A DNA stretch of 64,000 nucleotides from Leptasterias polaris (taxonomy: Eukaryota > Echinodermata > Asteroidea > Forcipulatida > Asteriidae): the NCBI GenBank assembly GCA_037783415.1, contig JAZGTN010000015.1:3545001-3609000 (forward strand), read 5' to 3'. Below are positions 37,201 through 51,600 of the stretch, in pieces. Within the stretch, counting starts at the first letter, position 1, and each line of letters begins with the position of its first letter. A program made the position numbers and the translations under genes. The notes under the pieces are model-generated. The model ran no database searches, was not told the DNA's origin, and was given only the letters and a program-made list of their open reading frames with translations.

Positions 37201-40200
37201 GATTCAAATCTAAATCCCCTGCCTCCTAATTTGCGCTCCCCCCCCCCCCCAAATAGCGAATTGGATGGTAAAATCAAATCTTCCAAAGTGATTATGTACA
37301 TGTAAAGAATTGTGTAAATAGCCATATCTATCAGGTATTTTTTATTTATTTATTTATTTTTGTAATTTTTTTTTTGTGGGGGGGGGGAGTTGACATTAAC
37401 CTAGACCTCACCTGAAGCTGGGCTTACTGCAGATATTTCTGGTGTAGCATGACGGCTGAAGTCAAAACTGCATAGACCTTCAGAGCAGCTAGAGGAGATA
37501 GTGTTCACAATCACCTCCACCTGCCGAGTTAAACAAAGAATGATTACAATAACTACTTGTCTTGCTAAATAACCCAAACTGAAATCCTTTGCGAAACAAG
37601 TTCTATTTTAAGGCAACAACTTTTTTTCAGAATTTGTATTTAAAATTGTTTTTGAACATAACGTGCCGATTCAAGCTGTTATTGGCAGTATTTTTTGCTT
37701 CTTCCTTTTTTTCTGGCTTCCCACGTAATCTTTTAAGTTTGATCGTAATTAAATTTGATTTATCCAAACTATCCCGTAAAAGCACAGGCAGGTGAATGCT
37801 TTTTTTTTTTTTTTAAGTAATTAAATCTTGAATATAATGACGACCAATGGTGGCAATTTGTCCAATCTTATATGCCACAATTGTATAACAGGACAAAGGT
37901 CTGGCATCAGGGGTTACATAATAACCCGCGGGAAGGGATTTTACAAGGCAATGATTCCAGAACCTGTTGTACAGGTGAAACGAAGAGTATCAGGGTAGGT
38001 GCCTGCCTGTGCTCTATAGAAAATCTGGGAGGATAGAATTGTCAGCCATCCGCATGTCAGCAAAACATGGAGAAAAGTATTAAGTTGTTCCGGGTGGGGA
38101 AAAAAAACGATCCGACTTAAGTCTGTCAAAAAAAGATTGCAAAAATTTGTTAGTGGCCTGACGTTTCGAACCTATGGCAGAGTCTTTCTCGAAGGCTATT
38201 ATGACAAAACAACACACATAAACATGCATACAAGTGTAACAAGAGCAGTCAAGTGGAAATACTATGTGCTAAAATTTCCGAGGCATTGTGCTCCAAAAAA
38301 GATTGCATCTAACACATCATCCGGCTGGAAGTGGTCACAAGTGAAAAAAAATAATTGAAGAAATGAGGACCAACCTGAGGTCCTTCATGGGGCATTCGGA
38401 GGAACTCTCCTGGTATGGGTGCCATGAAGAGCTGTCCTTTGCGCAAACGTTCGGATAAGATGTCAACCTCATTGCCAATAAGTCTATCACCATTCACCTG
38501 TCACAAAATGGAATCGACCTTTAGTTCTGAAGACAGTACGGGCATCTCAAAGCACCTATTACATTGAACATATTCTTTTTGTACAAGTCAACGTAATATC
38601 GTAACACATGTATATAATGTCTATTAATTCTGAAAAGTTATAATGTATGTACCTATATTCTGTTAGTGTGAAATAAATGTCAATTAAAACAAATTAAAAA
38701 AATTTAAATTATTAATTTTTCAAGACAGGTTTTTGAGATTTCTGAATTATGAGACCCCATTTATGTAGCACCTTGTAAGGGTTTACAAGGTGCTGCGGCG
38801 CATTCAACAGCCACTGGCAGAAACACCAGGGGCTCAACCCTTCACTTATCGATGAGTGTAACTGGGTTCAGGACATAGTTTTTTGAAAACAAGCTAAAAT
38901 TTCTGAGGCATTGTGCTCCAAAGACCATGCTGTCGATGGCTTTTGCGTGCCATCCAAAAGGACGCAGCTATAATAGTGTCTTGCTTAAGGACACAAGTGT
39001 CCAGCCCGGGACTCGAACCCACACTCTGCTGATCAGAAACACCAGAGCTTGAGTCCAGTGCTCTTGACCACTTGGCCACAACACGTCACCCAAATCTTTG
39101 ATGCCACGATCCATGTTCCGGTTGCTTCTGCTCAACTTTACCTCCATCAAAGGTTGGCTTCCACCTTTGGATGCCCACTCCACTTTCCAGATGTAGCCGG
39201 CACATGTGCCTTGTCTTCCGACATTGAGGGCGCCAATGTCCAGGTTGGACTGGAATAATTCCTTCAGTTTGTCTGCTGTGGCCTGAGAAGGCACTGTTTA
39301 CAAAAACACAAAAGAACGCATTGCTTGTCTTTAGTAAACACCCCATCCTTAACGTTTCATGTTTCCAATCGAACGAGGCTATAACCACAAATTGGTTAAA
39401 AAAAAAATTTTTTAATTGCTGTTAATAAAAAATTTACAATAACGCCTCCCAAACTGCTCACAAACAAATAATACCTAATCTATGTTTACGGGAGATCATC
39501 ACCTCACATTCCAAAAAGATCTGCTTGGAAAAAGACTCAAACACATATGGCAGAAGTACCCCAAAAATTTGTACTCATCACTGACCTTGGATCACACTTC
39601 CGGACAGACTGAGATCAAATGTTCCACCGATCGGTGGTGTCGCCCTCGATTCACGCATGATAGAAATACTGACACCTGCCGGCCATGCGGTTGCGTTAAC
39701 ATACACAGCTCTGTCGGTTTCATTTATCATCAGATCTGCATTTTTTATTCCTAGCAGGGGATAGTTGAAGCCGCATTTTGCAGATGTGAGGGTGATGTCA
39801 TAGCTGTATCCACGCTGTCGCACATTCGCATCGCTGACGAAGATTCCGTTGGGTCGGGCTGGTCTTTGGTCACGTTTGTCTGGAGGAAAGAAAAAAGTTA
39901 CAAGAGCTGAGGGAGTATCTTAACAATAATAATAGTAATAACTAGTTCTTTTACAATAACGTCTCAATGCGCTATACATTAGTGCCCTGGTCATTGGGCC
40001 TATAACATTCCTGTAATCTTTCTCAGCTCCCTGGGGAGTATACAGCCCCGAGCTGCCGTGGCGCTCCAAAGCTTTTTCATACACAATATCAACCTCTACC
40101 CTCGCAGGTTCCCATTTATACCCCTGGGTGAAGAGAAGCAATTTTAGCGAAGTGTCTTGCTCAAGGACACAAGCGCCATGACCGGGACTTGAACCCACAC

Positions 40201-43200
40201 CCCGATGACTAAACCACTCGGCCATGACACCCTAATCTTACAAAGTTGTGAATATGCCTTTCTCATCATTATGAAATTAATGAAGACAATAATTTGTCCA
40301 TTGCAAACGACCAACAAATACAAAGTGTTGTAGCTGAGTAGTTTAGAGTACTTGGCTTAAGCTCTGGGCTCGCTTTCGAAGAGGCGTTTAAAGGTAGGGT
40401 CACAGTTTGGTTTTGTCAACGTCATGCTGATTTATAGGCCATATTTTTAAGAAAGATACAATAAAAGCCACCTGAGAAAGTTTCAGCTGAATACAGTGTC
40501 TAGTTGTCGCAAAAACAGAAAGAAGAAAACAAATTTTAGTCAGGTGACAGTGGATATATACCAACCGTTTCTCTAGCTGCAGCATTCACAAACGAACCCA
40601 CAGAAATTTCAATTCCAAATTTGAATCTCCAAAATCGCGAGGCCAAACCTCATGAAAACTGTTTCTAAAAACCTACCAATAACTGACAGACTCTTAAAGG
40701 GAAGGCATACGTTTGGTTTTTGGAACCGTTCAATAGTTTTAATCCTATAAAATTGTAGATATATACAATAAAACTAACCTGTGAAAATTTCATTTCAAAA
40801 GGTGGTCACGTTTTTGAGATATCGGCGAAAAATCCGGAGCGGATATGTCAACGCAGGGGGAATAATTCCTAATTGGAATGCACAATCTGAGAAACATATC
40901 TGACAGCAACGTTTCTCCGATTCAAATTTTGGGGGATAAAAACTGATATCTTTTTACATAACCACATCACTTTGGAGTGAAATGATTCTCAAAATGCATT
41001 ATAACTATTGGAAGCTGCTGTACTTCTTACCACGTAAGTTTTTATTGACATTATTTTAAGAGTGATTACCAAACGTATACCTTCCCTTAAAAAAAAAGGA
41101 AAACTAGCTTGGTCGTTAAGATTAAACTCACATTGCGGCGTCTGGCTGCCGATGTAGAGATTGTCAACAAAATAATCCTGCCCCTCTTCGCCGGCCAACT
41201 TAATGCGTTCGATCAGTAGTGGGTAACCCTTCTTGTGGTGTTGGTAAATCCAGCCTTGAGTAGTTGACAGGGTACCGATGTCGATGCATGAAAACCTCCA
41301 ACTGGATTGGGGTTGTAAGTAATGATTTGGCTTTTCAGTGCTGAAACTTCACAGTGGGTCATGAGGCATTGCTCCATGCCCTGGTCACTGCCTTGGTGCC
41401 CCGTTAAATAACCGAAAAGACTTTTACTCTTCCCTAGGTAAAATGACCTTTACTCAGGAATAGCTGTCTTTCCCTTAAAGGAACAAGGTATCTGGCCTGG
41501 ACTTGTCAGTACTGAAGAAGTCCTTATCATGAATTTGTCAAAAGTTATGTTTTGTTTTTTTTTAATTGTGACGCTCCTGGAAATGACACAATTCATTTAA
41601 TGTAATCCCCCACGTGAATCTTGGTTGCACCATTTAGGGAATTATATTCCCCATGTATCACTAAGCAGTGCGCATTTTAGGTGATGCGCATGCCGTTAGA
41701 CATGCACCAAATCTTTGCATACAATTTGACTCCCAAACTCGAAAACATTCTCACAGGTCCTCCGACTGTCTTCTACAATATAGACAATCGGAAGACTTAG
41801 GAGAATGAGGGAAAGGGCCCCCCCTTTAAGAATTAAGAATGGCCTTTCCTCGGGGAATCATGGTTCCTAAATGGATTAAAAACAAGATCAGACTCACTCT
41901 TCCGATCCAAACTCAAAGGGGACATCGTTGAATGTTTGCCAGTCGAATCGGTCGTTATTGCTGTTATCAACCCAATGGTAGTACATCTGGAGTTTGGACA
42001 AGAGTGCTCCACGATACGCCACACACAGCTGAGACAATGTAAATAACAAAACTAACCTCATACTCACTCTAGTCATTGACTCTTTAAAATTCCTCCATTC
42101 ACTATCGTCCAGATTGGTTTTGAATGGTAGATGACCAGTGCCAGCCTCCAAAATGGTGGAGTCATGCTATCATGCAGTGATCATAAAGTGGATACTTTCT
42201 GCTTACTGAGCACACTTTACGATTTATAACCAGTGCTCACCATAAGCGAAGTAAAATGCATTCTAACTCACTTTCTAACTCACCCGCAGTTGTTGATAAT
42301 TAGACGAGTGATGCAACAGATCCATTGTGATTGCACACAAGCACCATCACATCTTTGATCAATTATCAAATTTGCTTCACCGCCCCACCCTTCTTCAACA
42401 AGTGTCTAGGGTAGGTCTTCTGGGCCCAATATCATAAAGAACAATCTTGCTTAGCAGAAACAGGTTACCAGCCAATATACCATGCAATGTATACTGTTTG
42501 AGACTGGTTCCCTGCTAATTTTTGCTTAGCATAGAAATTTGCTAAGTACAATTTTCTGCTTGAAGTAGGGCCCAGGCCTTTTCAAAACCAGGGCTTTGGC
42601 CTAAGCTACGCCACTTATTGAAATGGTGCCCTTTTGCTAAAGGAACTTCAAACAGACGGAAGGATCCCAAGCTGATGGGGCCAAACTGAAATCACGGTTT
42701 CCAAAAATGCCGAATAGAACACAAGAGCTATGACCTAATGTCAAATCCAAATGACAAAGCAATTAAGATAATTGAAACTATCGACGAAGGTTCAAATTTC
42801 TGAAGGTTCAAGTTTTTGTGATAGGTTTTAAATTTTGCCTCATCTTGATGAATGTTGGGATGCTCTTAGTGTATCCAAAAAGGTTGAGGGGTCGTCATTG
42901 GGGGTCTTGCAACCCTTGATTAACCAAAGGCCATGGGGCAGGGATAACAGGGTAAAGAAGGTTGTTCCCCATCCGCATACCTGTCCATTATACCTCACAT
43001 CGAATGCTTTCACAGTCATGGCAGTTCCAGGTTTCAGTGTTTTACCAGCGTAAAAGATATTCTGAGGATCTTTGAGCAAGGACCTTCCACAGAATGGCTC
43101 CTCATCCTGAACAATGTTGCCGTCAACATACCCTAGCATGTCCCCCTCAAAGTCCTGCACATAGTAACCGATGACTTGCCCCACAGAGGTACACTTGACG

Positions 43201-45621
43201 CTGAACATATCCAAGAGAGCACTTTGAACCTGGTTTGAAGTTAAAGAAAAAGTTGAAAGAAATAACTCAAAAGGCAGGTTTCAGTCAACTTATTGTGTAA
43301 ACTACAGCTTTAGCTATCGTCGTACGTCGAACGGCAACTTGCCGTTTTTTTGTAAATGTGTTTAAGAACCGGTTTCAAAACCTGGAAGATATAATAATTT
43401 AACAATAAAAATAAATATGATAACATTACCTCTTTTGCACTAGAGCTGGAAGATAAAGTTGCAGACGTGACACCATCAGACACGATGTGAAAGCTGTTAA
43501 GCTCAATGGGTGAAAAAGCCGTCCTCTGGCTGACAGTAATATCTAGATCTGGGTCATCCCCAACCACTCTTAAAAGTGGGATATCCTCTGAAAAAAAATT
43601 AAAATTTGTGAAAGAGCTTTAATAATCCGACCAGTTCCTTTTCACCTGTTATGAACAAAACTTATCTTATGTCACAGGTTTTCCAAGGAATAATTTAGTT
43701 GTATCTTTTTTCTTAATTGTTTGTTTTTGGTTTACTGCGCCTTGAACACCCAGCAGGGTGGATATGTGCGCATAACAAGTCTTTATTATTATTATTATTA
43801 AAAAATAATCTTAATGGATTTTCACGCCAATTCGACTGCCACATAGTAATAATAATAATAATAATAATAACTAGTTCTTATATAGCACATTTTACAATAA
43901 CGTCTCAATGCACTTTACATTAGTGCCCTGGTCATTGGGCCAATAACATTCCTTTAATCTTTCTCAGCTCCCTGGGGAGTACACAACCCGAGCTGCCGTG
44001 GCGCTCCAAAGGCTTTTTCAAACACAATATCAACCTCTACCCTTGCAGGACTAGTATCCCTAGTCTCCTACTAGTTAGCTCTCCCCAACCAGTAAACATA
44101 ATCATCATCCTTCGGCTGTGGAGTAGGCGACTACAAGTTTCCTCCAACTAAAACAATCTTGGGCAAGTGTTGCAATTTAGTCTGGTCGCAGCATGCCTTC
44201 ACCATCTCCAAAGCAGGCGTTGAACATATGTCAGGAATGATGTGCGTTGCCTTCTTTTCCCAAAGGTCGGAGTGTATAGAGCGTATATCTTGACAGGTTC
44301 ATCATCTGGTATTCGGAGTACGTGCCCAAGGAACTTGAGCTGCCGAGTTCTTACACGCTCCACAAGAGGGCTGGAGTTGGTCATAGTGTAGATGGTGGCA
44401 TTGGTGACTGTGCAGTCACAAAACGCTCTCCATGTCCACAGTACTGAGACATATGCAGCAGAGGGGCAAGTGGGACACATGGATCTCTATCAAAAACTTT
44501 GTCTTTCAAACACAAACAAAATTTACCTCTTATTATCCGGAACTCAACAGCATAGACTGTTTTGATGCTACTTGTTTCCATGGTTACTCTCACTGTGTCT
44601 GGACTGAGCAGGAGGTTTAAATTAGACTCCATTTCAGCAGCTGTTGCAGTTACACTGATGTCCCCTAAAAAGAAAGTTTAAAATGTTCAGTATTGCACGC
44701 TGATAACACCGGTAAATGTCAACGACCCAACATATACATGAAATAACAAACCTGTGAAAATGTAAGCTCAGTCGGTCTTCAGAGTCACAAGAAAAAGACG
44801 CAAGATCATACTAATTGTTTTTCTCATTTCTCAAAACTCATCTCAGGACAAATTTTTTTCAGGGAAGTTTTCCATGACCATCTTTTTATGTGTTATGTGT
44901 AAATCTGTGATTTTGTTTTTCAAACTTACCAATGTTGTGCCAAGTCTTGTTTTTAAAAAATAAACAAATAAATAATAAACTTGATCATTTCTGTCAAATA
45001 TGAGCTTGCAAAGATTCCACCTTATAAACTTTTAAATTGACTTACCTGTAAGAGTGTCATTTTCTCCTAATTGAAGTTTATAAGAGCAATATCCTTCAGG
45101 GCAAGATGACTGCACGATAGATATCTCCTGTACCTCATATGTGGCGCCCTCTATGGTCAACGTCTGAGAAGTCATAAAAAGTAAGCGGAACAAAAATCAG
45201 ATACAGATTTCCAAATATTTCAGTTTGAGGCCGGGTCAGAATTGGAAGCCTTTCCCAGACAGCTGAAAGCACAGTTCTATGTAGGGTGTCATGGCCGAGA
45301 GGTTAAGAGCATCGGATTCAAGTTCTGGTGGTTTAGTCATCGGGGTGTGGGTTCGAGTCCCGGTCATGACGCTTGTGTCCTTGAGCAAGACACTTTGCTA
45401 TAATTGCTTCTCTTCACCCAGGGGTATAAATGGGTACCTGCAAGGGTAGAGGTTGATATTGTGTTTGAAAAAGCCTTCGCAGCGCCATCACGGCAGCCCG
45501 GGCTGTATACTCCCCAGGGAGCTGAGAAAGATTAAAAAAGGAATGTTATTGGCCCAATGACCAGGGCACTAATGTAAAGCGCATTGATACCGTTATTGTG
45601 AAATGCGCTATATAAGAACTA

Positions 45622-45653
<32 letters not shown>

Positions 45654-48600
45654 GCAACGAGGTTGGTTTTTTTCTTTCAATGACCACTTGAGCCCAAGTT
45701 GTTCACAGGTTTGTTAATTTATTCATATGTTGGGACACACCAAGTGAGGATATTGGTCTTTTAAAATTACCAAAAGTATATCCTGACTTTAAAACAAACA
45801 ATCCTACGGTTAAAAAAACCCCAAAGATATACTTTGCCTATAACACGAATAGACCATGTGACCTGTGACATCACATGTTTACTAAAGAGCCACAGAGCCC
45901 GGACTTCCTGCAGGCACAGTTTGTACACAGCTTAATGAAAGAATACAATAAATCTTATGTTTTATGGAGATTGCCGCTGTCTGACTTTTCTCAACTTTTG
46001 ATATGAAGAAAGGGGGGACATCTCAAAAGGAGTACAGCTGTTGATTTTGTAACTCTTGAATTTGTGTGAAAATTATGACACAATAATAATATGGCCAGTG
46101 TAGTATCTTGCCTGTCAGGAAATGCATCAGAATGTACGAGGTCACTATTTCTGTAAATAAAGGTAACATGGTCTATAAGAATAGGGTCAACGTTTTGGTG
46201 TATATGCTCACCTGGATCTCCTTGATCACAACTGACAATGTCTCGATCTGCTGGACCTCATTCTGAGCTGCAGATATATCATCATTACTCAGCGGAACAT
46301 CGAATAACACCACGCCAACTTCGATGAAATCCAGCCCCGACAATTCCCTGCTTAACGCTTCCATGTAATAGCTAAAACAGTTGGGCCAGGACAGAAAATT
46401 ATTAGCGCTTGTTTTATCTTTGGGAAATCTCGGAGTTTTTAGTAGCATTTTAAACCGCAATGGTCCCAAGTCCTCCAAAATCTTATACAGGTAGTTGTCT
46501 GAATTGGGAGGATTGGGGACTGTAAGCCCAAAGTTACAATTACATATCATTGGGCCAGGCATACCAATAATAATAATAATAACAACAACAACATCAGCTC
46601 TTATATAGCGCAATTCCAAAAATGATCATTGTGCTTCACAAACAAACAAGAACATCAGCAATGTCAACACGCTAAAATAAATGGGTTTTGAGATTGCGCT
46701 CGAAAGCATCAACTGTTGGTGAGGATCTTATGGTCTGCGGTAACTGGTTCCAGAGAGTTGGCCTAAACAAACTGAACAATCCTATCCAAGTCCACACATT
46801 TGGGTGTTGAGTAACCATAGGCCCTTCACAAAACACCAGCTTCGGCTTACAGGCTCCGGCTTAGGCTCCATCAGTAGTTTTGAAAATGTACACTTTTGTT
46901 TCTCAGATTCAAATTTGGGGCATAAAAACAGATATCTTTTTACATAACCACATTACTTTGAAGTGTAAAGTTTCTCAAAATGCTTTATACCATCAAAAGC
47001 TGCTGTACTTCTAACCAAGTAGGTTTTTATTGCCTTCCCTTTAAAAAAGGAAACTTGAGCACCTTTGTGAAAAATTGTGTTGGTGAATTATGTGTTGAGG
47101 CTTATGTAAATGAGCCAAATGTCAACACTCAAATTGCCAGATTGCTGCTGCTAGACTTGTCACCAGAACTCGCACTCGGGAATCCATAAGACCCATTCTA
47201 AAGGATTTACATTGACTACCAATACAGGCTAGAATAGATTTTAAAATGTTGGTTCTGACTTATCAGTGTATCCATTGCATTGCCCTTGTTTATCTTCAAA
47301 GTTTAGCTCAGGTATATAACACAGCTAGAAATCTGCGATCTTCACATAAGTCCCTTCTGACTCCCCCAGTTACCAGAACCAAGTTGTATGGTTCCCGCTC
47401 TTTCCAATATGCAGCAGTTCAGTTATGGAACAGTCTTCCAGAGGTCGTTAAACAGGCTGAGACATCAGAACAATTCAAAACCCGTGTGAAAACATATGTT
47501 TACTTTGTACAATTGTTGATTTCCCTTTACAGCGCATAGGGACCTCACGGTGATATGGGCTATATAATTTTTTTTAATTATTATTGTTATTATATCTGCA
47601 GATTTTCTGCCTGATGACGCATACCTTTGGTTTCCAATGAGATTAAATATCTCCGAGGCTTGGCTTGGGTAAGAATCCCAGCTATTACTGGACGTGTCCA
47701 AATAAGCGATCAGAGTCTGCAACATAAACAAAGTCTAACCTTGAAAAGCTTATAAAATAAAGAAATAAGGAAATTCAGCACCTACATTTGGCAATGCACT
47801 GTGACACAAAATATAGAGACATCTTGCTTTTTCTGCATTCAAATCAAAACCAGCCAAAACACAAACAGCATTCTACTATTTTTCAAAATGCATTCTTCTA
47901 AAGATGTACTATTAATGTGTGGCTTTTCAATTAAGTTTGCTACATGGTGCACCAAAATCTTTTAATTTATCTTTAAACTTTCAAAGGAATCTAAAAACAT
48001 TTGTAAACAATAATTAATTCATAAATTATGAATATGCAAAAATTATGAATATGCAAACCTTGTTGTTTGGATCATCCGATGAGAGACTGAGGTAGAGTCT
48101 AGAGTCATCATCTGATCTGATCTTGAATTGGTAGCACCCGGTGCGCGGTGGGACAAAGAACCCGCTCAGCCGAGAGATGAAGTTGTCCTCTTCTCCGAGC
48201 CGATGCTCGATGGGGGAGCTTGCATCAGGGACCAGGGTGAAGTTGTAGTCAGGGGCAGTGGTGTCCCAAACCGCATCATCAAGACTTTTGAGAATGGGAG
48301 AGAACATTTGTTAGAGTTACAACATGGTAATCATCTAACAGATGTTATTTTTGCATCGGGGATAATGAATATAATTTGTTTTTACCCTTACACCGATGTG
48401 TATTAAAGGCCCTGTACACTATTGGTAAGATCGAAAAACACAAATGTTCACAGATTCACACATAACTTACATGATTTAAAGTAAAGTAATGGTAGAAAGG
48501 GTTCCTTAAATTATTTCTGCCTAAAATGCCATCGTTTCTGAGAAATGAGTAAAACAATAGTTTTTATCACGCGCGATAATAAACTTGATGTTTGAAAAAC

Positions 48601-51600
48601 AGAAAACACATAAGGTCTCTTTTCACTATTTTCTCGTGACCTCGATGACCAATTGAGCTCAAATTTTCACGGGTTTGTTATTTCATGTATATGGTTAATC
48701 ACACAAAACATGAACTTTGTTTGCGACTGTTTTGTCAGCTCTACCAATCCTGTATAATACCTTTAAGCACTGTATACTCGGTACGAATTCCCCCCCCAAG
48801 TCCAGTGAAAATCCCACCGAAGTGTTTTGCCTTTGGATTTTTGTTTAAGAACTCGGAACTTGAGTATACAGTGCTTATTACGCAACGGTGTAAGGGTAAA
48901 AACGAATTATATTCTTTATTCCGATGCAAAATTAACATCTATTAACCCTTTCAATGCCATTGTCGAGTTTACTCGACCACGCGCAGTGTAATGCTTTCTT
49001 ACCATTGTCGAGTTTACTCGACGTTAAAAGCCGCGGTATTTGGGGGGAAAAAACGCGGTGTTTGGGAGCCTGTATTTATTTTATTTAGCGCCCTCTGTTG
49101 TTGAACCTTATATGGACTGGTAGCTTGTTTACCATGCTTTACAATGGTGTGTGTTGTATAGGGGGTCGCCATTACGGTTTTCCGAGAATAACAACATTGC
49201 ATGCAACAGTACGTCCAGATTTCACGCTTCCGTTTTCCCGGCAAATAATCACCAGCATAGCTGTTCGTTACCCAGAGGTTTTGTTGAAATATTTGTCAGT
49301 AGAAACTCTGAATTGGAATCAGAAATATCTGAAGAAGAACCTAGTGAATATTCGGATGAAACTCGTGATGTTTCGTTGCAAGGCACGTCCGATGTTGACA
49401 GCAATCCTTACGATATACCGGTAGCTGGACCGAGCACTTCAACGCCGTGGTCTTGGGCGTGGGCTCGGCGGGCCTCGACCCATTCGTGCCGACTGAGGTG
49501 GCAAAGGACATGAAGATAATATAAATTGGACATCATATGAAAGGTCATTTCATAAGCTACAAATTGTATGTACAAGGTTTTTCCACTAAAGTATGTCTTC
49601 ACAAAGAAAACAAAGATTGGAAAAAGTGAACACCACTGCTGAACATTGCACATTGCTTTTTGTGTGAAAAAATGCGGTACACAGCAGCGCGACCCCTATA
49701 AAAAAAAGCGGTATTGAAAATCACTGCAGTACCCGCTGCTAACACATAGGATTCACTGCCTCTAGCCACTGGTGGACTAGTGGTAAGACATCTGCTCTAG
49801 CAATGCAAAGGTCATGAGTTCGAATCCCACCTCAGTGATTTGCCAGTGGATTTTTCTCACAGAACATGGTAAACATAATTATCATTGATTGGAAACAACT
49901 AGTGCTTGCACCAATCATGATGAAGGATGAGCCACATGCTCCGTTACACCACTGGTTGTCCGTCTCAACCGTCCCTTTGAACGCACTGTTCCAAAATGAA
50001 AATGGGCCATGGTCTTTTTTCTAAATGTGCATAAAAGACACAAAGGCAGCGATTTCATATGGTCACTCATTATATTTTCACTTACGATTCTGCAGTGTCC
50101 ATCCAGACCTCATATAACAATCCTCTCCCTCCAGGGTACACTGCCCGAGTAGTGGGGGCTTGGCCAGTCACACAGAGTATCTGTGTTGTGGTCATGCTAC
50201 TGATCTCACATGGAATGCCTTAGTGGGGGAAAAAAAAAAATAAAATAAAATGTTTCATAGAATCTAATATCTTTCTCTTATTTTATTCTATTAACCTTTA
50301 CAGTCCCAAATGCTTCGATACAAAATTGCCAAAGTGAGGTACTTCTAAGGACTGTAGCCGGTAGGCCTATAACAATTGCTTCTCACGTCAGGCATTCCAA
50401 CCTTATCCAAGTCCGAACAATTTGGTGTGGAGTGACATATAGGAGAAGGGAATACGGGAGGACTGTGAGTCCAAAGCTAACCAAACTGCCTAGTCTGTAA
50501 GAGTTTTAAGTCAAAAGCTAGGGTCATAGATTGTTTTTTGTCAATGCAATGCTGATTTATAGGCAAAATGATAAGGAAAGATACAATAAAAGTCACATGT
50601 GAAAGTTTCAGCTGAATACAGTGTCTACTTCTTGAGAAAAATAAAACAAAAATTTGCGCGTTGTTTTCACAAGAGCATCCAATCCATGTTCACGCTTAGC
50701 GGAAAAAATATCCAAACCATATTACTTGAAGGGAATCCTTTCTCAAAAATGGTTAACAGCTGCAGTAGAGCTGCTTAAGCACAAAAAGTAGCTAAGCACA
50801 ACAAAACTATGCTTACAAGAATAAGGTTACCAGCCAAACTACCATGTCACATGTACAATTTGTGACTGGTATCCTGCTCATTTCTGCTTAGCAGATAATT
50901 TTTAAGCAATATTTTCTGCTTAAGCAGCTCTATGAAATTGGGCCCTGGTAAGATATTAAGATCAATAATTTGTGGAGTACTTACCAATCTATGACCCTCA
51001 GAGAACGATTTCCCATGTATAGCGTAGCAAAATGCTACACAAAATGTACCCAGTTGCTACTCAATAATCTCCATTTGCTACTCATTAAGTATTCTGTGTG
51101 CACAAAACTTGTTCAGTCTAATTATTTTGCTATGCAAAACTTCCGGACGAAATCGTTCCCTGACCCTACCTTCAACCAAAAGTGGCCTTGTCTCGACAGA
51201 AATGTTACACCTATGGGAAATTGAGTATGTCCACACATGTACCTCCAACGAACACCTTGGTATCACGCTCATCAAAGTATTGTCCTGTAATGTTTAAAGT
51301 AGTCCCCCCTTCGGTACTTCCTACATCAGGATGGACACCCAAAACATCTGCACAAACAAAAAATTACATTAACACTCATATATGGGCATGGTGAGGTATC
51401 AATGTATATTTGGTTTGCGGTATCACCATGTGTATATCTACTTGCGAGGTAGATTTGTTCATTGAGAACTTGTCTTGCTATTTATTCTACTGCCGCGGAG
51501 TAGATTATTCGGAATTCGGGAGACTTCTCAGCTCTGAAAAGAACTGTCCTGGTTAATAACTACTACCTGGGTGGGAGGTAGGAAATCGGCCGGGACTACT

